From NCBI RefSeq assembly GCF_900110685.1, contig NZ_FOES01000004.1:80632-144631 (forward strand): DNA of 64,000 nucleotides, read 5' to 3'. Origin of the DNA: Piscibacillus halophilus. GTDB lineage: Bacteria > Bacillota > Bacilli > Bacillales > Alkalibacillaceae. The stretch's first letter is position 1, and each line of letters starts with the position of its first letter. A model generated the notes under the pieces. It worked only from the letters and a program-made list of their open reading frames with translations. It was not told where the DNA came from and did not search any database. Below, piece by piece: positions 53,962-61,993 of this stretch. The translations under genes were made by a program, and so were the position numbers.

Positions 53962-55411
53962 GATACTTTCGGTACTCTTTTTGAATGGACACCCATTTTG
54001 TCATTGTAAATTCCTCGACAATCCACGGATTTCCAAAACGCCCCATTCCACTTTCTTTTGCTCCACCAAATGGAACAGTTGGGTAATCGTTAACGGTTTG
54101 GTCGTTAATATGCGTCATTCCACTTTCAATACTAAGAGCTATTTACTCGCCTTCAGTTAAATCTTCAGTGAAAATAGCTGAACTTAAACCAAACGGTGTA
54201 TCATTTGCCAATTCAATAGCATGTTCTTCGGAGTCAGCCTTAATGATTGTTGCAATAGGTGAGAACAATTCCGTTTGTGCTAATTCACTATCGTTTTCAA
54301 CATCTATAAAAACAAATGGTGTGATCAGATTACCTTCACGTTTACCTTCTAGTGCTATTTTTACTCCTGCTTCTTTAGCATCATCAATTATTTTCATCGC
54401 CTTGTCTGCTTGTTCCTCATTGATTAATGGACCAACTATTGTTTTTGGGTCAGTAGGATCCCCACAAGGAATCTCCTTAACGCGTTCAACAAACTTTTCA
54501 ACAAATTTATCATAATGATTCTGATGAATAATAAATCGATTAATCGACATACAGATTTGACCTTGGTGTATAAACTTACCAAAAATGGCCGCATCAACTG
54601 CTTGATCTACATTACCATCTTTTAATAATATAAAAGGGTTATTTCCTCCTAATTCCAAGGCTACCCGCTTCAACATGCTTCCTGCAATTTTCCCAATATG
54701 TTTTCCAACCGGCGTTGACCCTGTGAAACTAATTAATTGTGAATGCGGACTCTCTAACATTGCATCCCCAATCTCCTCTAAATCAGTTAAAATACAATTA
54801 AAAACACCTTTTGGTAAACCTGCATACTCGAACGCTTTAGCAATAATCGTACCTCCAGCTAAAGCCGTTTGTGAATCGGGTTTATGGACAACACTATTCC
54901 CTAATGCTATCGCAGGTGCGATGGTTCTCATCGATAAATTCATAGGAAAATTAAATGGCGAAATCGAAGTTATGACCCCAAGCGGTAATTAATGAACACG
55001 ATTAACTCTATTTTCTATCCCTGCTGGTACTTCTTTCACTTTATTTAACTCATCTGGCATATTTAAAGCTTCTTTCACTAAGCCAACAGTCAAGTCAACT
55101 TCCACATTCGCCTTCACCACACTGCCACCCGTTTCACGAGAAATAATATCAACAATCGAATTTCGATTTGATTCTAAAAACTCAATTACCTTTTTAAGAA
55201 CATCCTTCTTATCTTCAGCTGTAATTTTTGCCCAATGCTTTTGCGCTTCTTTAGCGATTAAAAAGGATTCCTCCAGTTGTTCTAAGGTCGCAAGTCTAAT
55301 GGTTTGAATAATAGACCCATCATATGGATTCTGATTATCAAATGTACGTTGGCTTTTACCCTCGATCCATTTTCCATTTATAAAACTTTTATTTAGTGAT
55401 GTGAAATCCAT
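53954..55411 (-). pseudogene. Aldehyde dehydrogenase (YfmT-like) with two in-frame TAA codons
   Basis: Reading straight through gives 485 residues very similar to NAD(P)-dependent aldehyde dehydrogenases of the vanillin dehydrogenase/YfmT group. The catalytic glutamate (LELGGNNPF) and cysteine (GQICMSINR) are intact, as is the C-terminal SGMTHIND and PFGGAKESGMGRFG. There is no frameshift: the frame is broken only by TAA at 54989-54991 (after ENRVNRVH, before LPLGVITS) and TAA at 54143-54145 (after DLTEGE, before IALSIESG). The second replaces a position that is usually lysine (AAA to TAA). The start at 55411 gives MDFTSLNKSFINGKWI. Recent inactivation is the simplest reading. Confidence 0.85.
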
Positions 55412-55483
55412 TTTACACTCTCCTTCAATATATCCATAAGCCTATTCTAACTTAAATTATTTACGATTATTCAGTTATCAGAG

Positions 55484-55512
55484 TTGCATAATAAAGATGA
55501 AGGGTTTATAAT
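55484..55512 (+). promoter_or_regulatory. Promoter of the yuzB-like gene
   Basis: TTGCAT (55484-55489) and a perfect TATAAT (55507-55512) with a 17-base spacer, 45 bases before the start codon. Confidence 0.65.
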
Positions 55513-55556
55513 TATAATTTTGAAAAAGAGTCATTTTTAAAAGGAGGGAAGCAGCT

Positions 55557-55802
55557 ATGGGATTAGTGGTTGTGGAGATCTGTGATGGAAACTTGATTAG
55601 TCAAATCAATTTAGAGGAAATTTTAGAGAAAGAATACCCAGAGGTGGCAGTCATTGAAAATAGCTGTCTTTCCTTCTGTGGTCTATGCGCCGTTCGACCT
55701 TATGCGTTAGTCAACGGAAAAAGAATTTTTGGCAAAAATACTGAAGGCGCTGTAGCTAAAATCAAAAAAGCCATCGAAGAAGAACTAGCTGTATTTTTCT
55801 AA
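55557..55802 (+). CDS. DUF1450 (YuzB-like) cysteine-containing protein
   Basis: An 81-residue soluble protein with cysteines at position 9 (EICDGN) and in the cluster NSCLSFCGLCAVRPYALVNG, and a C-terminal helix. This is the DUF1450/YuzB family, whose thioredoxin-like/ferredoxin-like pattern suggests redox or metal binding, unproven. A strong AAAGGAGGG ribosome site and a consensus promoter precede it. The next gene follows after 21 bases and is probably cotranscribed. Confidence 0.85.
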   Translation: MGLVVVEICDGNLISQINLEEILEKEYPEVAVIENSCLSFCGLCAVRPYALVNGKRIFGKNTEGAVAKIKKAIEEELAVFF

Positions 55803-55823
55803 AATTGAGCGGAGGAACCATAC

Positions 55824-56297
55824 GTGAAGTTATCTACCATTCTACAAAACAGCTTATTATTACCAAAGAAAGACGCTTTATTTAAACTAAATCGAATGAA
55901 TATGCGAGACACACTCGTCTATATAAATATTCTTTTTCTTATATTGTTTCTACCAGATATTATACGTTTTATAAATAATGTTAAAGACGCTAAAGGAAGT
56001 ATACCTGATGTCGTCATCATCCAAGTGGTCTTTTTATACCCAGCACTAATGATCTTTATAACAACACTGATCGTTACACTATTAGCTGGTATTGCGTATT
56101 TTATAAGAAACATTATAAAGAGAAAATTAGCTTTTCATCAATTATGGAAAATGACGGCTTATGCCTTAACTTGGCCCATTTTATTATACTTGTTGATTAA
56201 AATAATTGATTTAAATAACTTCTTAATGATAATTCCGCTTCTATTATATTTATTATTAATTACTAAAATGATCACCATTTATCCTAAAAGAAATTAA
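55824..56297 (+). CDS. Integral membrane protein, DUF1189-like
   Basis: A 157-residue protein starting with GTG (GGAGGA seven bases upstream). It has four hydrophobic helices (about 31-50, 63-90, 105-125, 130-150) after an amphipathic N-terminus with LLLPKKDALFKLNRMN, vaguely like the DUF1189 start pattern. I am not sure of the family. It follows the yuzB-like gene and is closed by a terminator. Confidence 0.6.
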   Translation: MKLSTILQNSLLLPKKDALFKLNRMNMRDTLVYINILFLILFLPDIIRFINNVKDAKGSIPDVVIIQVVFLYPALMIFITTLIVTLLAGIAYFIRNIIKRKLAFHQLWKMTAYALTWPILLYLLIKIIDLNNFLMIIPLLLYLLLITKMITIYPKRN

Positions 56298-56298
56298 A

Positions 56299-56333
56299 AG
56301 GACTGTCCGAATAATTTTGGACAGTCCCTTTTT
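56299..56333 (+). terminator. Terminator after the yuzB-membrane protein pair
   Basis: GGACTGTCC and GGACAGTCC around an eight-base loop, then CTTTTTC, directly after the stop codon at 56297. Confidence 0.85.
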
Positions 56334-56458
56334 CATAATTGTAAAAAATACTCATATAATTGATATTGGTGATTTAATAACCTAAAAAATGACTTATATT
56401 TATTAAAATTCTCTCAAATATCTTGACTTTAAAACAAATCACGTTTACAAATAGTAAT

Positions 56459-56577
56459 AGCTAACTCTTCGTATCCTATATGGGCGAGTTATAAGGAAAT
56501 AAATATAAATAAACACAGATAGCGTTTGATCAACCCTTTAAAGAATTATAAAAATATCTTAGGATACGAAGTTAGCT
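56459..56577. repeat. 119-bp element with 18-20-bp inverted ends
   Basis: AGCTAACTCTTCGTATCCTA (56459-56478) is complementary to TAGGATACGAAGTTAGCT (56560-56577) apart from one unpaired region of about two bases. The AT-rich interior has no coding potential. It lies in the 390-base gene-free stretch 56298-56687 together with the hairpin repeat copy 2. It could be a miniature inverted-repeat element. Confidence 0.5.
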
Positions 56578-56610
56578 TTAAAACTTATTGGCTGAGGCAA
56601 AATAACTTTT

Positions 56611-56670
56611 ATATAATAGAAGTCGAACTTTAGGTTGCAATTAAACCTAAGGTTCGGCTTCTTTCTTCTC
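56611..56670 (+). repeat. Hairpin repeat copy 2
   Basis: GAAGTCGAAC (56619-56628) pairs with GTTCGGCTTC (56652-56661) with inner TTTAGGTT/AACCTAA pairs. It matches the reverse complement of 46643-46694 over most of its length, including the flanks TAATA and TTTCTT. It lies after the ArsR gene (stop 56688) but in the orientation opposite to what a terminator of that gene would need. Confidence 0.75.
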
Positions 56671-56687
56671 TCCCAGCCCTCCTATAC

Positions 56688-57374
56688 TCATAACTCTATT
56701 TTAAATACTTCTGGTATCTTTTTTTCTCCAAGAGTTGTAACACTTATAGCTCGCGTTTTAGGCAAACGTTTAATCCATCCGAACTCTAATAACCTCTCAA
56801 AAATGGCATTACCTAATGCTCCTCCAATATGGTGTCGTCTTTCACTCCAGTCTAAACATTTGTGAGAAAATGAACGCCGCTTATTCCTCAATTCAGAAAT
56901 ATCTATATGTATTGTATCAAGAAATTCTCTTCCCCGATCTGTAACACTATACTTGTTATCCTCTTCAACAAGAAATCCATTATTCACTAAACTAGTTAAT
57001 ATTTTCACCCCTAAATTCCCTGCTAAATGATCATAACAGGTTCGTGCAGAACGTAAAGCTTTGTCTTTAGGTGACTTTTTTAAGGATCGCACCTCGACTT
57101 GCGGAGCAACAGGCAAGAATGATTCTAATATTCCAGCAACACTAGAATCTTTAATGCCGTAATATCTATGTCTTCCTTGCTTCTCTACTTTTATTAAATG
57201 TGCATCCATCATTTTTTTGAGGTGAAAACTTGCTGTTTGCGGTTTTATTCCAGCCATATAAGCCAGTTCAGTTGCAGGGTGGAACCTACCATCCAACATC
57301 GCAAAAATCATCTTAGCTCTTGTTTGATCACTTATTATATTGGCAACTATAGCTATATTTGGATTGACATCCAT
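56688..57374 (-). CDS. ArsR-family winged-helix regulator
   Basis: A 228-residue DNA-binding protein. Residues 5-75 form an ArsR-type HTH (ISDQTRAKMIFAMLDGRFHPATELA, then IKPQTASFHLKKMMDAHLI). The second half is a long C-terminal domain with HIGGALGNAIFERLLEFGWI seen in larger ArsR-like regulators. No CxC metal site is seen, so it is probably not a metal sensor. It is divergent from the flavin reductase pseudogene with a 90-base shared control region, which it likely regulates (inference). Confidence 0.82.
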   Translation of the reverse strand: MDVNPNIAIVANIISDQTRAKMIFAMLDGRFHPATELAYMAGIKPQTASFHLKKMMDAHLIKVEKQGRHRYYGIKDSSVAGILESFLPVAPQVEVRSLKKSPKDKALRSARTCYDHLAGNLGVKILTSLVNNGFLVEEDNKYSVTDRGREFLDTIHIDISELRNKRRSFSHKCLDWSERRHHIGGALGNAIFERLLEFGWIKRLPKTRAISVTTLGEKKIPEVFKIEL

Positions 57375-57464
57375 ATGAGCCCTCCTTAAAAAACATCCAT
57401 ACTTCGATAATAGTGGAAATATTTATGTGATACAATACAAAAAATGATTTAAGGAGGAATATAA

Positions 57465-58084
57465 TTGAAGAAACTAAACGAAATCCCAAAATCAAAAATA
57501 GTCAAACCAAAAATTCTTTATTATGGTACACCTGTCGTGTTACTCACCACGTTAAATGAAGATGAGACAGTCAATATTAGTCCAATCTCTTCTTCATGGG
57601 GACTCGGAGATTATATTGTATTAGGTCTAGGCGCAGGAGGAAAAGCAATTGAAAATCTTCAAAGACATCCTGAGTGTGTCATTAACCTCCCAAACCCGTC
57701 TCTTTGGGAAATGTTGAAAGATTAGCACCCTATACAGGCAAAAATCCTGTTCCAGCTCCCAAAGCAGAAATAGGATTTAAATATGAAAAGGATAAATACG
57801 ATGTAGGTCATCTATCACCTGAGCCTTCCATTTCAGTGAAACCTACGAGAATATCAGAATGTCCACTACAGATTGAAGCAAAAGTAATGAATATTCGTAT
57901 CCCAGAATATGATCCTAAATATGCGATTGTAGAAACGCAATCCTTAAATGTACACGCTCATGAAGAATTAATTATAGACAATGACCATATTGATCCCAAA
58001 AAGTGGAGTCCGCTTATTTATAATTTTCGTCATTATTTTGGTCTAGATCATGAATTAGGAAAAACCTTCAGAGCTGAAACATAA
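57465..58084 (+). pseudogene. Flavin reductase-like FMN-binding protein, one frameshift
   Basis: Two overlapping frames form one protein of about 206 residues of the flavoredoxin/flavin reductase-like family (split-barrel FMN-binding). The first frame (57465-57725) covers NEDETVNISPISSSWGLGD and PECVINLPNPSLWE; the second resumes with NVERLAPYTGKNPVP and ends at 58084. Adding one A in the GGGAAATG tract near 57710 restores LWENVERLAPYTG. Start is TTG after AAGGAGG. Either a true one-base deletion or a homopolymer reading error. Confidence 0.82.
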
Positions 58085-58104
58085 AACCATAAGAGTTAAT
58101 AAAA

Positions 58105-58188
58105 ATAAAGCCCTCAATTAGGTGGTGGTCCCCAAAAGTTAGGTTTTTTACTCTAGCTTTTGGAGTGCATTACCTTAAGGGGCTTTAT
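58105..58188. repeat. 84-bp imperfect palindrome
   Basis: ATAAAGCCC (58105-58113) pairs with GGGCTTTAT (58180-58188), and inside CCAAAAGTTAG (58132-58142) pairs with CTAGCTTTTGG (58152-58162). It lies between the flavin reductase and the convergent DUF2200 gene and can terminate both. The inner arms resemble IS3-type terminal sequences, so it may be an insertion-sequence remnant. Confidence 0.55.
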
Positions 58189-58229
58189 GTTTATACACGT
58201 AAACACTCTATTCTTAGATGTCATCTCTT

Positions 58230-58580
58230 TTATTTCCGTAAAATCTTCTCCATGGCTTTTCCCTTTGCTAACTCATCAATGAGCTTATCCAAATAGCGAA
58301 TCTCCTGCATAGTTGGTTCTTCAATGTCTTCGACTCGAACACCGCAAATAACACCTTTGATCAAAGCTCTTGAAGGATTGAGTTGCGGGGCTTCCGTAAA
58401 GAAGGTCTCAAAGTCAGTCTGTTTTTCCAACTGCGCTTCTAACTCTTCTTGACTATACCCGGTCAACCATCGAATAATTTCATCGACTTCTGCTTTCGTT
58501 CTCCCCTTTTTCTCCGCTTTCGTAACATAATGGGGATAGACACTCGCGAAACTCATCGTAAAAATTTTATGTTTGGCCAT
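58230..58580 (-). CDS. DUF2200 family protein
   Basis: A 116-residue soluble protein: [29 protein letters not shown] start, [16 protein letters not shown], and [34 protein letters not shown] near the end, the DUF2200 signature. Function unknown. Two ATGs in tandem; the second (58578-58580) is seven to eight bases from AAGGAGGG and is chosen. The 330 bases upstream (58584-58913) contain no gene. Confidence 0.85.
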   Translation of the reverse strand: MAKHKIFTMSFASVYPHYVTKAEKKGRTKAEVDEIIRWLTGYSQEELEAQLEKQTDFETFFTEAPQLNPSRALIKGVICGVRVEDIEEPTMQEIRYLDKLIDELAKGKAMEKILRK

Positions 58581-58873
58581 CATTTACCCTCCTTTATATA
58601 CGGTTTTAGAAAAGACATATTTTCCAACTCTTTAGTAAATTTTAGACATAATTAGTGTTCTTTGTTAAAAGATATTGAACAATTGTATAAATTTAGTTCA
58701 TACTTATACCTAGCTTCCTATATTCAGCCCCCAAACGTAGAAGTTTTTTATGCTACTAAGAAATGCGCTGAACAAGAGTATATATTTTAAGTTAACTCTC
58801 CTCAAGAAGAGTTATTGTTAAATTACAATATTTAAACCAATAGGAAAATAATTTAATAATTTAAAATAACTAG

Positions 58874-58907
58874 CCGATATTATTTAAAAACATAAAATAT
58901 CGGAGGT
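58874..58907 (+). other. Hairpin next to the ribosome site of the 58914 gene
   Basis: CCGATAT (58874-58880) pairs with ATATCGG (58897-58903), and the second arm runs into the GGAGG ribosome site (CGGAGG at 58901-58906). It could limit translation of the following membrane protein. The rest of the gene-free stretch 58584-58873 is AT-rich and shows nothing I recognise. Confidence 0.45.
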
Positions 58908-58913
58908 ATAACA

Positions 58914-59297
58914 ATGAATCAGAAAACTGTTGCTAGAGGCATCGAGGAATACAAATATCGACGTGGTGCATTTAAATTTGTTTTATTTGAATCTGCATTA
59001 ATAGCTGGATTATTAACATGGACTGCAGTATATTTCTTACCTTTCTTTACTTACAGATTTGATGTAGCAATAGTCCCATTCATAATGATTTTTGCAATTA
59101 TTTTGTTTGTTAATAAATCCAATTTTTCGCAATATTTAAGTATTGTCTTGTCCTGTATTTGGGGATTAATCGGATTTTTATTTGGTTTTATCATTGGCTC
59201 ACCATCCGTATTGTTTGGTTTTATCATTGGAATATTAGGTTTTATTCTCTTTTATAATGTAACTATCAAGTTAAGAATAAAAGGATATGAACATTAA
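58914..59297 (+). CDS. Small four-helix membrane protein, unknown
   Basis: A 127-residue protein with an Arg-rich cytoplasmic start (GIEEYKYRRGAFK) and four hydrophobic segments (about 22-42, 50-66, 72-92, 95-118). I do not recognise the family. A GGAGG site nine bases before the ATG supports it as real. It stands alone between DUF2200 and the tRNA. Confidence 0.6.
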   Translation: MNQKTVARGIEEYKYRRGAFKFVLFESALIAGLLTWTAVYFLPFFTYRFDVAIVPFIMIFAIILFVNKSNFSQYLSIVLSCIWGLIGFLFGFIIGSPSVLFGFIIGILGFILFYNVTIKLRIKGYEH

Positions 59298-59459
59298 TAC
59301 AACCTTTTTCCCTTTTGGCTCAATTCTAGAGTTAGGAGGGGACTTTTTACTTTTGATCAGCATCTAGTAGATCAGAAGAATTGGGATTACTTGGGTATCC
59401 TATTGGTATCTTTTGAATACTAGAAAAGAAAATCTACTCATTTACAAACAAAATATAAA

Positions 59460-59496
59460 ATGGCTCAATCCCCAATGTGACAAGGATTAAGCCACT
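59460..59496 (-). terminator. Terminator after tRNA-Arg
   Basis: On the minus strand TGGCTTAATCC pairs with GGATTGAGCCA (one G-T pair), followed by TTTTATATTTTG. It lies about 12 bases after the tRNA. Confidence 0.8.
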
Positions 59497-59507
59497 TATT
59501 TTTAAAA

Positions 59508-59581
59508 CGTCCCAGACAGGATTCGAACCTGCGACCCACAGCTTAGGAGGCTGTTGCTCTATCCTGCTGAGCTACTGGGAC
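59508..59581 (-). tRNA. tRNA-Arg (anticodon CCT)
   Basis: The minus strand folds as a full cloverleaf: acceptor GTCCCAG/CTGGGAC, D stem GCTC/GAGC, anticodon stem ACAGC/GCTGT with loop CTCCTAA (anticodon CCT, reads AGG), T stem GCAGG/CCTGT with loop TTCGAAT, discriminator G. The 3' CCA is not encoded. No copy of its 3' end was seen nearby that would mark an integrated element. Confidence 0.95.
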
Positions 59582-59631
59582 AGACACTTATTTATTAAAC
59601 CAATTATTTCTAGATTTTTCAACCCCAATCT

Positions 59632-60495
59632 TCATCCTATATATTTATATAGAATTCGGTCGACTGAACCACCATAAACTTCTCCGAAAATATTTAAATG
59701 AACGAGTAAATAATATAGCTGGTATAAGTCTTTAACATCTTTATAGTATGGTTCTATAGGATTTTCAACTTGATATGCTCGGTAAAATTCCTCAGAAAAA
59801 CCGCCAAATAACTCTGTAAAAGCAAGATCAAAATGACGATCACCATATAAGAACGACGGATCAATTACGTAAGGAGATCCATCTGAACCCGCTAACCAAT
59901 TACCACCCCACAAATCTCCATGTAAATAAGTTGGCTCAATCCCTTTAGGTATATATTGATCAAGTTGTTCAATTAATGTTTCCAGTTTTTGTTGTCTGTT
60001 ACCTGAAATATGTCCATTTTCTTTTCCTTTATTGAGTTGATTAATTAATCGGCACTCTTTATAGTAGTCCACCCATTCATTATATAATTGATTTGGTTGT
60101 AGTAATGTCCCAATAAACGTAGAATGATCAAGCCCATGCTTTGCCGCTTGAGAATGGTGCATTCTAGCTATATCTCTTCCTAATTGGGAGGAAGTATGAG
60201 GTTTCGTTTCCCCTTCTATCCATTCAAGTACGAGGTAAGCCTTTTGTTTCTCATTCGAAAAAGCATAAACTTCTGGAACTCTAATGGAATTCGTTTCTCT
60301 AATTTTTTCTAACCCTTCTTTTTCTAGATAAAAGAAATGATCAGGTGCATTGGGATGATACTTTATAAAGTACCTGTGACGATCTGTTTCAACATAAAAA
60401 CTCTCATTAATCGAACCACCACTTACCGGTTTAATCGTTTTAATATTCGTCTTATCTTCCGCTTCATTTAATGCTTCCTGAATTGTTTCTTTCAT
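59632..60495 (-). CDS. Fructosamine kinase-like phosphotransferase
   Basis: A 287-residue APH-like kinase of the fructosamine/ketosamine-3-kinase family, which phosphorylates glycated amines and so helps remove them from proteins. Visible are the N-lobe SGGSINESFYV and YFIKYHPN, the catalytic loop LHGDLWGGNWL near 195 and the metal-binding VIDPSFLYGDRHFDLAF near 212. The ATG at 60495 with AAGGAGG nine bases away is chosen over a TTG one codon upstream. Confidence 0.88.
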   Translation of the reverse strand: MKETIQEALNEAEDKTNIKTIKPVSGGSINESFYVETDRHRYFIKYHPNAPDHFFYLEKEGLEKIRETNSIRVPEVYAFSNEKQKAYLVLEWIEGETKPHTSSQLGRDIARMHHSQAAKHGLDHSTFIGTLLQPNQLYNEWVDYYKECRLINQLNKGKENGHISGNRQQKLETLIEQLDQYIPKGIEPTYLHGDLWGGNWLAGSDGSPYVIDPSFLYGDRHFDLAFTELFGGFSEEFYRAYQVENPIEPYYKDVKDLYQLYYLLVHLNIFGEVYGGSVDRILYKYIG

Positions 60496-60590
60496 CAAAC
60501 GACCTCCTTATTCATAAGATATTAGTTTATATTTTAGCAAAAAGGGTATCTTTATAGTAATAAGGTCTTGGAAATAAAGAGGTGACATGT

Positions 60591-60737
60591 ATGCATTATT
60601 TAAATAACGATCAATTAATCGATGCATATATTAAATCCATTAAACTTCAACTAGACCTGCCTTTCATTGAACTATTAGAACAGGAATTAATCATTCGAAA
60701 TATAAATCCTAGCACGGTGAGATCAATGATCAGTTAA
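60591..60737 (+). CDS. sda: Sda-like sporulation histidine kinase inhibitor
   Basis: A 48-residue ORF, MHYLNNDQLIDAYIKSIKL followed by QLDLPFIELLEQELIIRNI. The pattern L-x2-LI-x2-Y-x-K-x3-L-x-L-x3-FI-x-L-x2-E matches Sda, the antikinase that binds KinA and blocks sporulation when DNA replication is disturbed. Length (about 46 in B. subtilis) and the two-helix hairpin agree. GAGGTGA lies six bases before the ATG and a good terminator follows. I see no clear cluster of DnaA boxes upstream, unlike B. subtilis sda. Confidence 0.85.
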   Translation: MHYLNNDQLIDAYIKSIKLQLDLPFIELLEQELIIRNINPSTVRSMIS

Positions 60738-60751
60738 ACCGTATATGCATC

Positions 60752-60790
60752 GAAAGCCTTACTCCTAATTTCTAGGATAAGGCTTTTTTA
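60752..60790 (+). terminator. Terminator after sda
   Basis: AAAGCCTTA-TCCTA-type arms pair as AAGCCTTACTCCTA with TAGGATAAGGCTT, followed by TTTTTATTG on the plus strand, 16 bases after the sda stop codon. Confidence 0.88.
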
Positions 60791-60916
60791 TTGAACTGAT
60801 AAAAATTTATGATGAATGATTTAACCAATTTAGAGAAAGATATACATATAACATCCATTTACATAACACGACCGTGTTTTACTTTAGAAATTATCAATAT
60901 AATGGAGGGATTTACA

Positions 60917-61042
60917 ATGCGTGATACTTTCTTTATAGTCCTACTAGTTTTTGCAATCCTTAATCTATTGGCTACAGTGCTTAGTAATGTCATTATGTCA
61001 ACTCTAAATGCTCAAAGCTCTCAAAATCAAAGTAACAATTAA
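60917..61042 (+). CDS. Very small single-helix membrane protein
   Basis: A 41-residue protein, MRDTFFIVLLVFAILNLLAT followed by VLSNVIMSTLN and a Gln/Ser/Asn tail. One hydrophobic helix (about 4-28). An in-frame ATG exists at 60809, but only 60917 has a ribosome site (GGAGGGA, about seven bases). A short palindrome AACACGACCGTGTT at about 60866-60879 lies upstream and might be an operator. Family unknown. Confidence 0.55.
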   Translation: MRDTFFIVLLVFAILNLLATVLSNVIMSTLNAQSSQNQSNN

Positions 61043-61359
61043 ATATAATGGCGTTCCATCAAGTTAGGAAAGGGGATCTAACCTATTAAAAAATAAGAAT
61101 TATCCCACCCAAAGCTTTTAGTGAACTCCCGAATCATATTCTCTGTTTCGTAGTGAGCTCATGGGGAAACTTGTGAACATAAATATTTCGTCTATAAATT
61201 CGATTCATCTTCCGTTAGGTGAACCGATTTTTAACAGTGATATTATTTCACTTACCCCCAAAGTATGAACTAACCTCTTTTGTCCAAAATAAGTCTACAT
61301 TCCTCTTGAATAAGACAATCGTTTCAATAATTCATCCCTTTAAGAGGTGAATAAATTTA
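61043..61359. other. Gene-free stretch
   Basis: 317 bases with no convincing ORF on either strand. It contains a small repeat GTTAG...CTAAC near 61062-61080 and ends with an AGAGGTGA ribosome site for the next gene. No promoter close to consensus was seen. Confidence 0.5.
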
Positions 61360-61905
61360 ATGAGTAACTACATTAAGCTATCTGATCAAATGAATGAGCA
61401 AAAACTTGAAATAAATCACCAAAAATTAAATCTTTGGATGGAGAATGTTTTATTTGATTGGCATTGGTGGTTTGGGGTTATCATAACCGTAGTAGCTATA
61501 ACCCTATGGCTAATTTATCATGAAAGACAGTCAAGAGTAAGTTTGTTATTAGCTGGGTTTATAGCCGCAATTATATCTGCAATTTTTGATAACATGGGTC
61601 AGTTCTTGGGTTGGTTTGATTATCGGTATGATGTATTTCCAATGCTTCCGAATTATGTCCCTTGGGATTTTGTCGTAATTCCTATAATCGTTATGTTCAC
61701 GATCCAATTATTTAAAGGTGTAAATATATACTTAAAAGGATTAGTACTATCCGCTATAGTCGCATTTTTAGCCATCCCCTTTTTAAACATTATTAATATT
61801 TATGTCTTAATTAAGTGGAATGCCTTTTATTCCTTTATCTTAATGTATTTGATTGTCATAATCGCTTATCATGGTAGTAAAATATCAAACGTTAAATCAC
61901 CTTAA
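61360..61905 (+). CDS. CBO0543-type membrane protein
   Basis: A 181-residue protein with five hydrophobic helices. The stretch WMENVLFDWHWWFGV, then FDNMGQFLGWFDYRYDVFP and YVPWDFVVIPIIVM, matches the CBO0543 family of Firmicutes membrane proteins of unknown function, often in multiple copies in Bacillus. AGAGGTGA precedes the ATG by nine bases. It is followed by a strong terminator. Confidence 0.78.
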   Translation: MSNYIKLSDQMNEQKLEINHQKLNLWMENVLFDWHWWFGVIITVVAITLWLIYHERQSRVSLLLAGFIAAIISAIFDNMGQFLGWFDYRYDVFPMLPNYVPWDFVVIPIIVMFTIQLFKGVNIYLKGLVLSAIVAFLAIPFLNIINIYVLIKWNAFYSFILMYLIVIIAYHGSKISNVKSP

Positions 61906-61922
61906 TTGAATATGGATAACTA

Positions 61923-61970
61923 AAAAAGCCTAATTCCTCCTTATTTATACGGAGGAATTAGGCTTGGGGA
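61923..61970. terminator. Bidirectional terminator between CBO0543 gene and reductase
   Basis: AAGCCTAATTCCTCC pairs perfectly with GGAGGAATTAGGCTT around a ten-base loop. An A run precedes it, so it acts best on the minus strand for the reductase (stop 61994) and can also end the plus-strand gene. Confidence 0.82.
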
Positions 61971-61993
61971 CTTCCACAAAGATAATCTTCTTT

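Noticed and set aside
53954..55411. Recoding of TAA as an amino acid
   Set aside because: Other genes in the window end normally at TAA, and no recoding signal is visible, so nonsense mutation is the simpler reading.
59508..59581. tRNA-Arg as attachment site of an integrated element
   Set aside because: No second copy of the tRNA 3' end was seen, the integrase fragment is 3.5 kb away, and intact chromosomal-type genes lie between.
61043..61359. Degraded gene in the gap before the CBO0543 gene
   Set aside because: Frames on both strands have frequent stops and no stretch resembles a known protein well enough to call.
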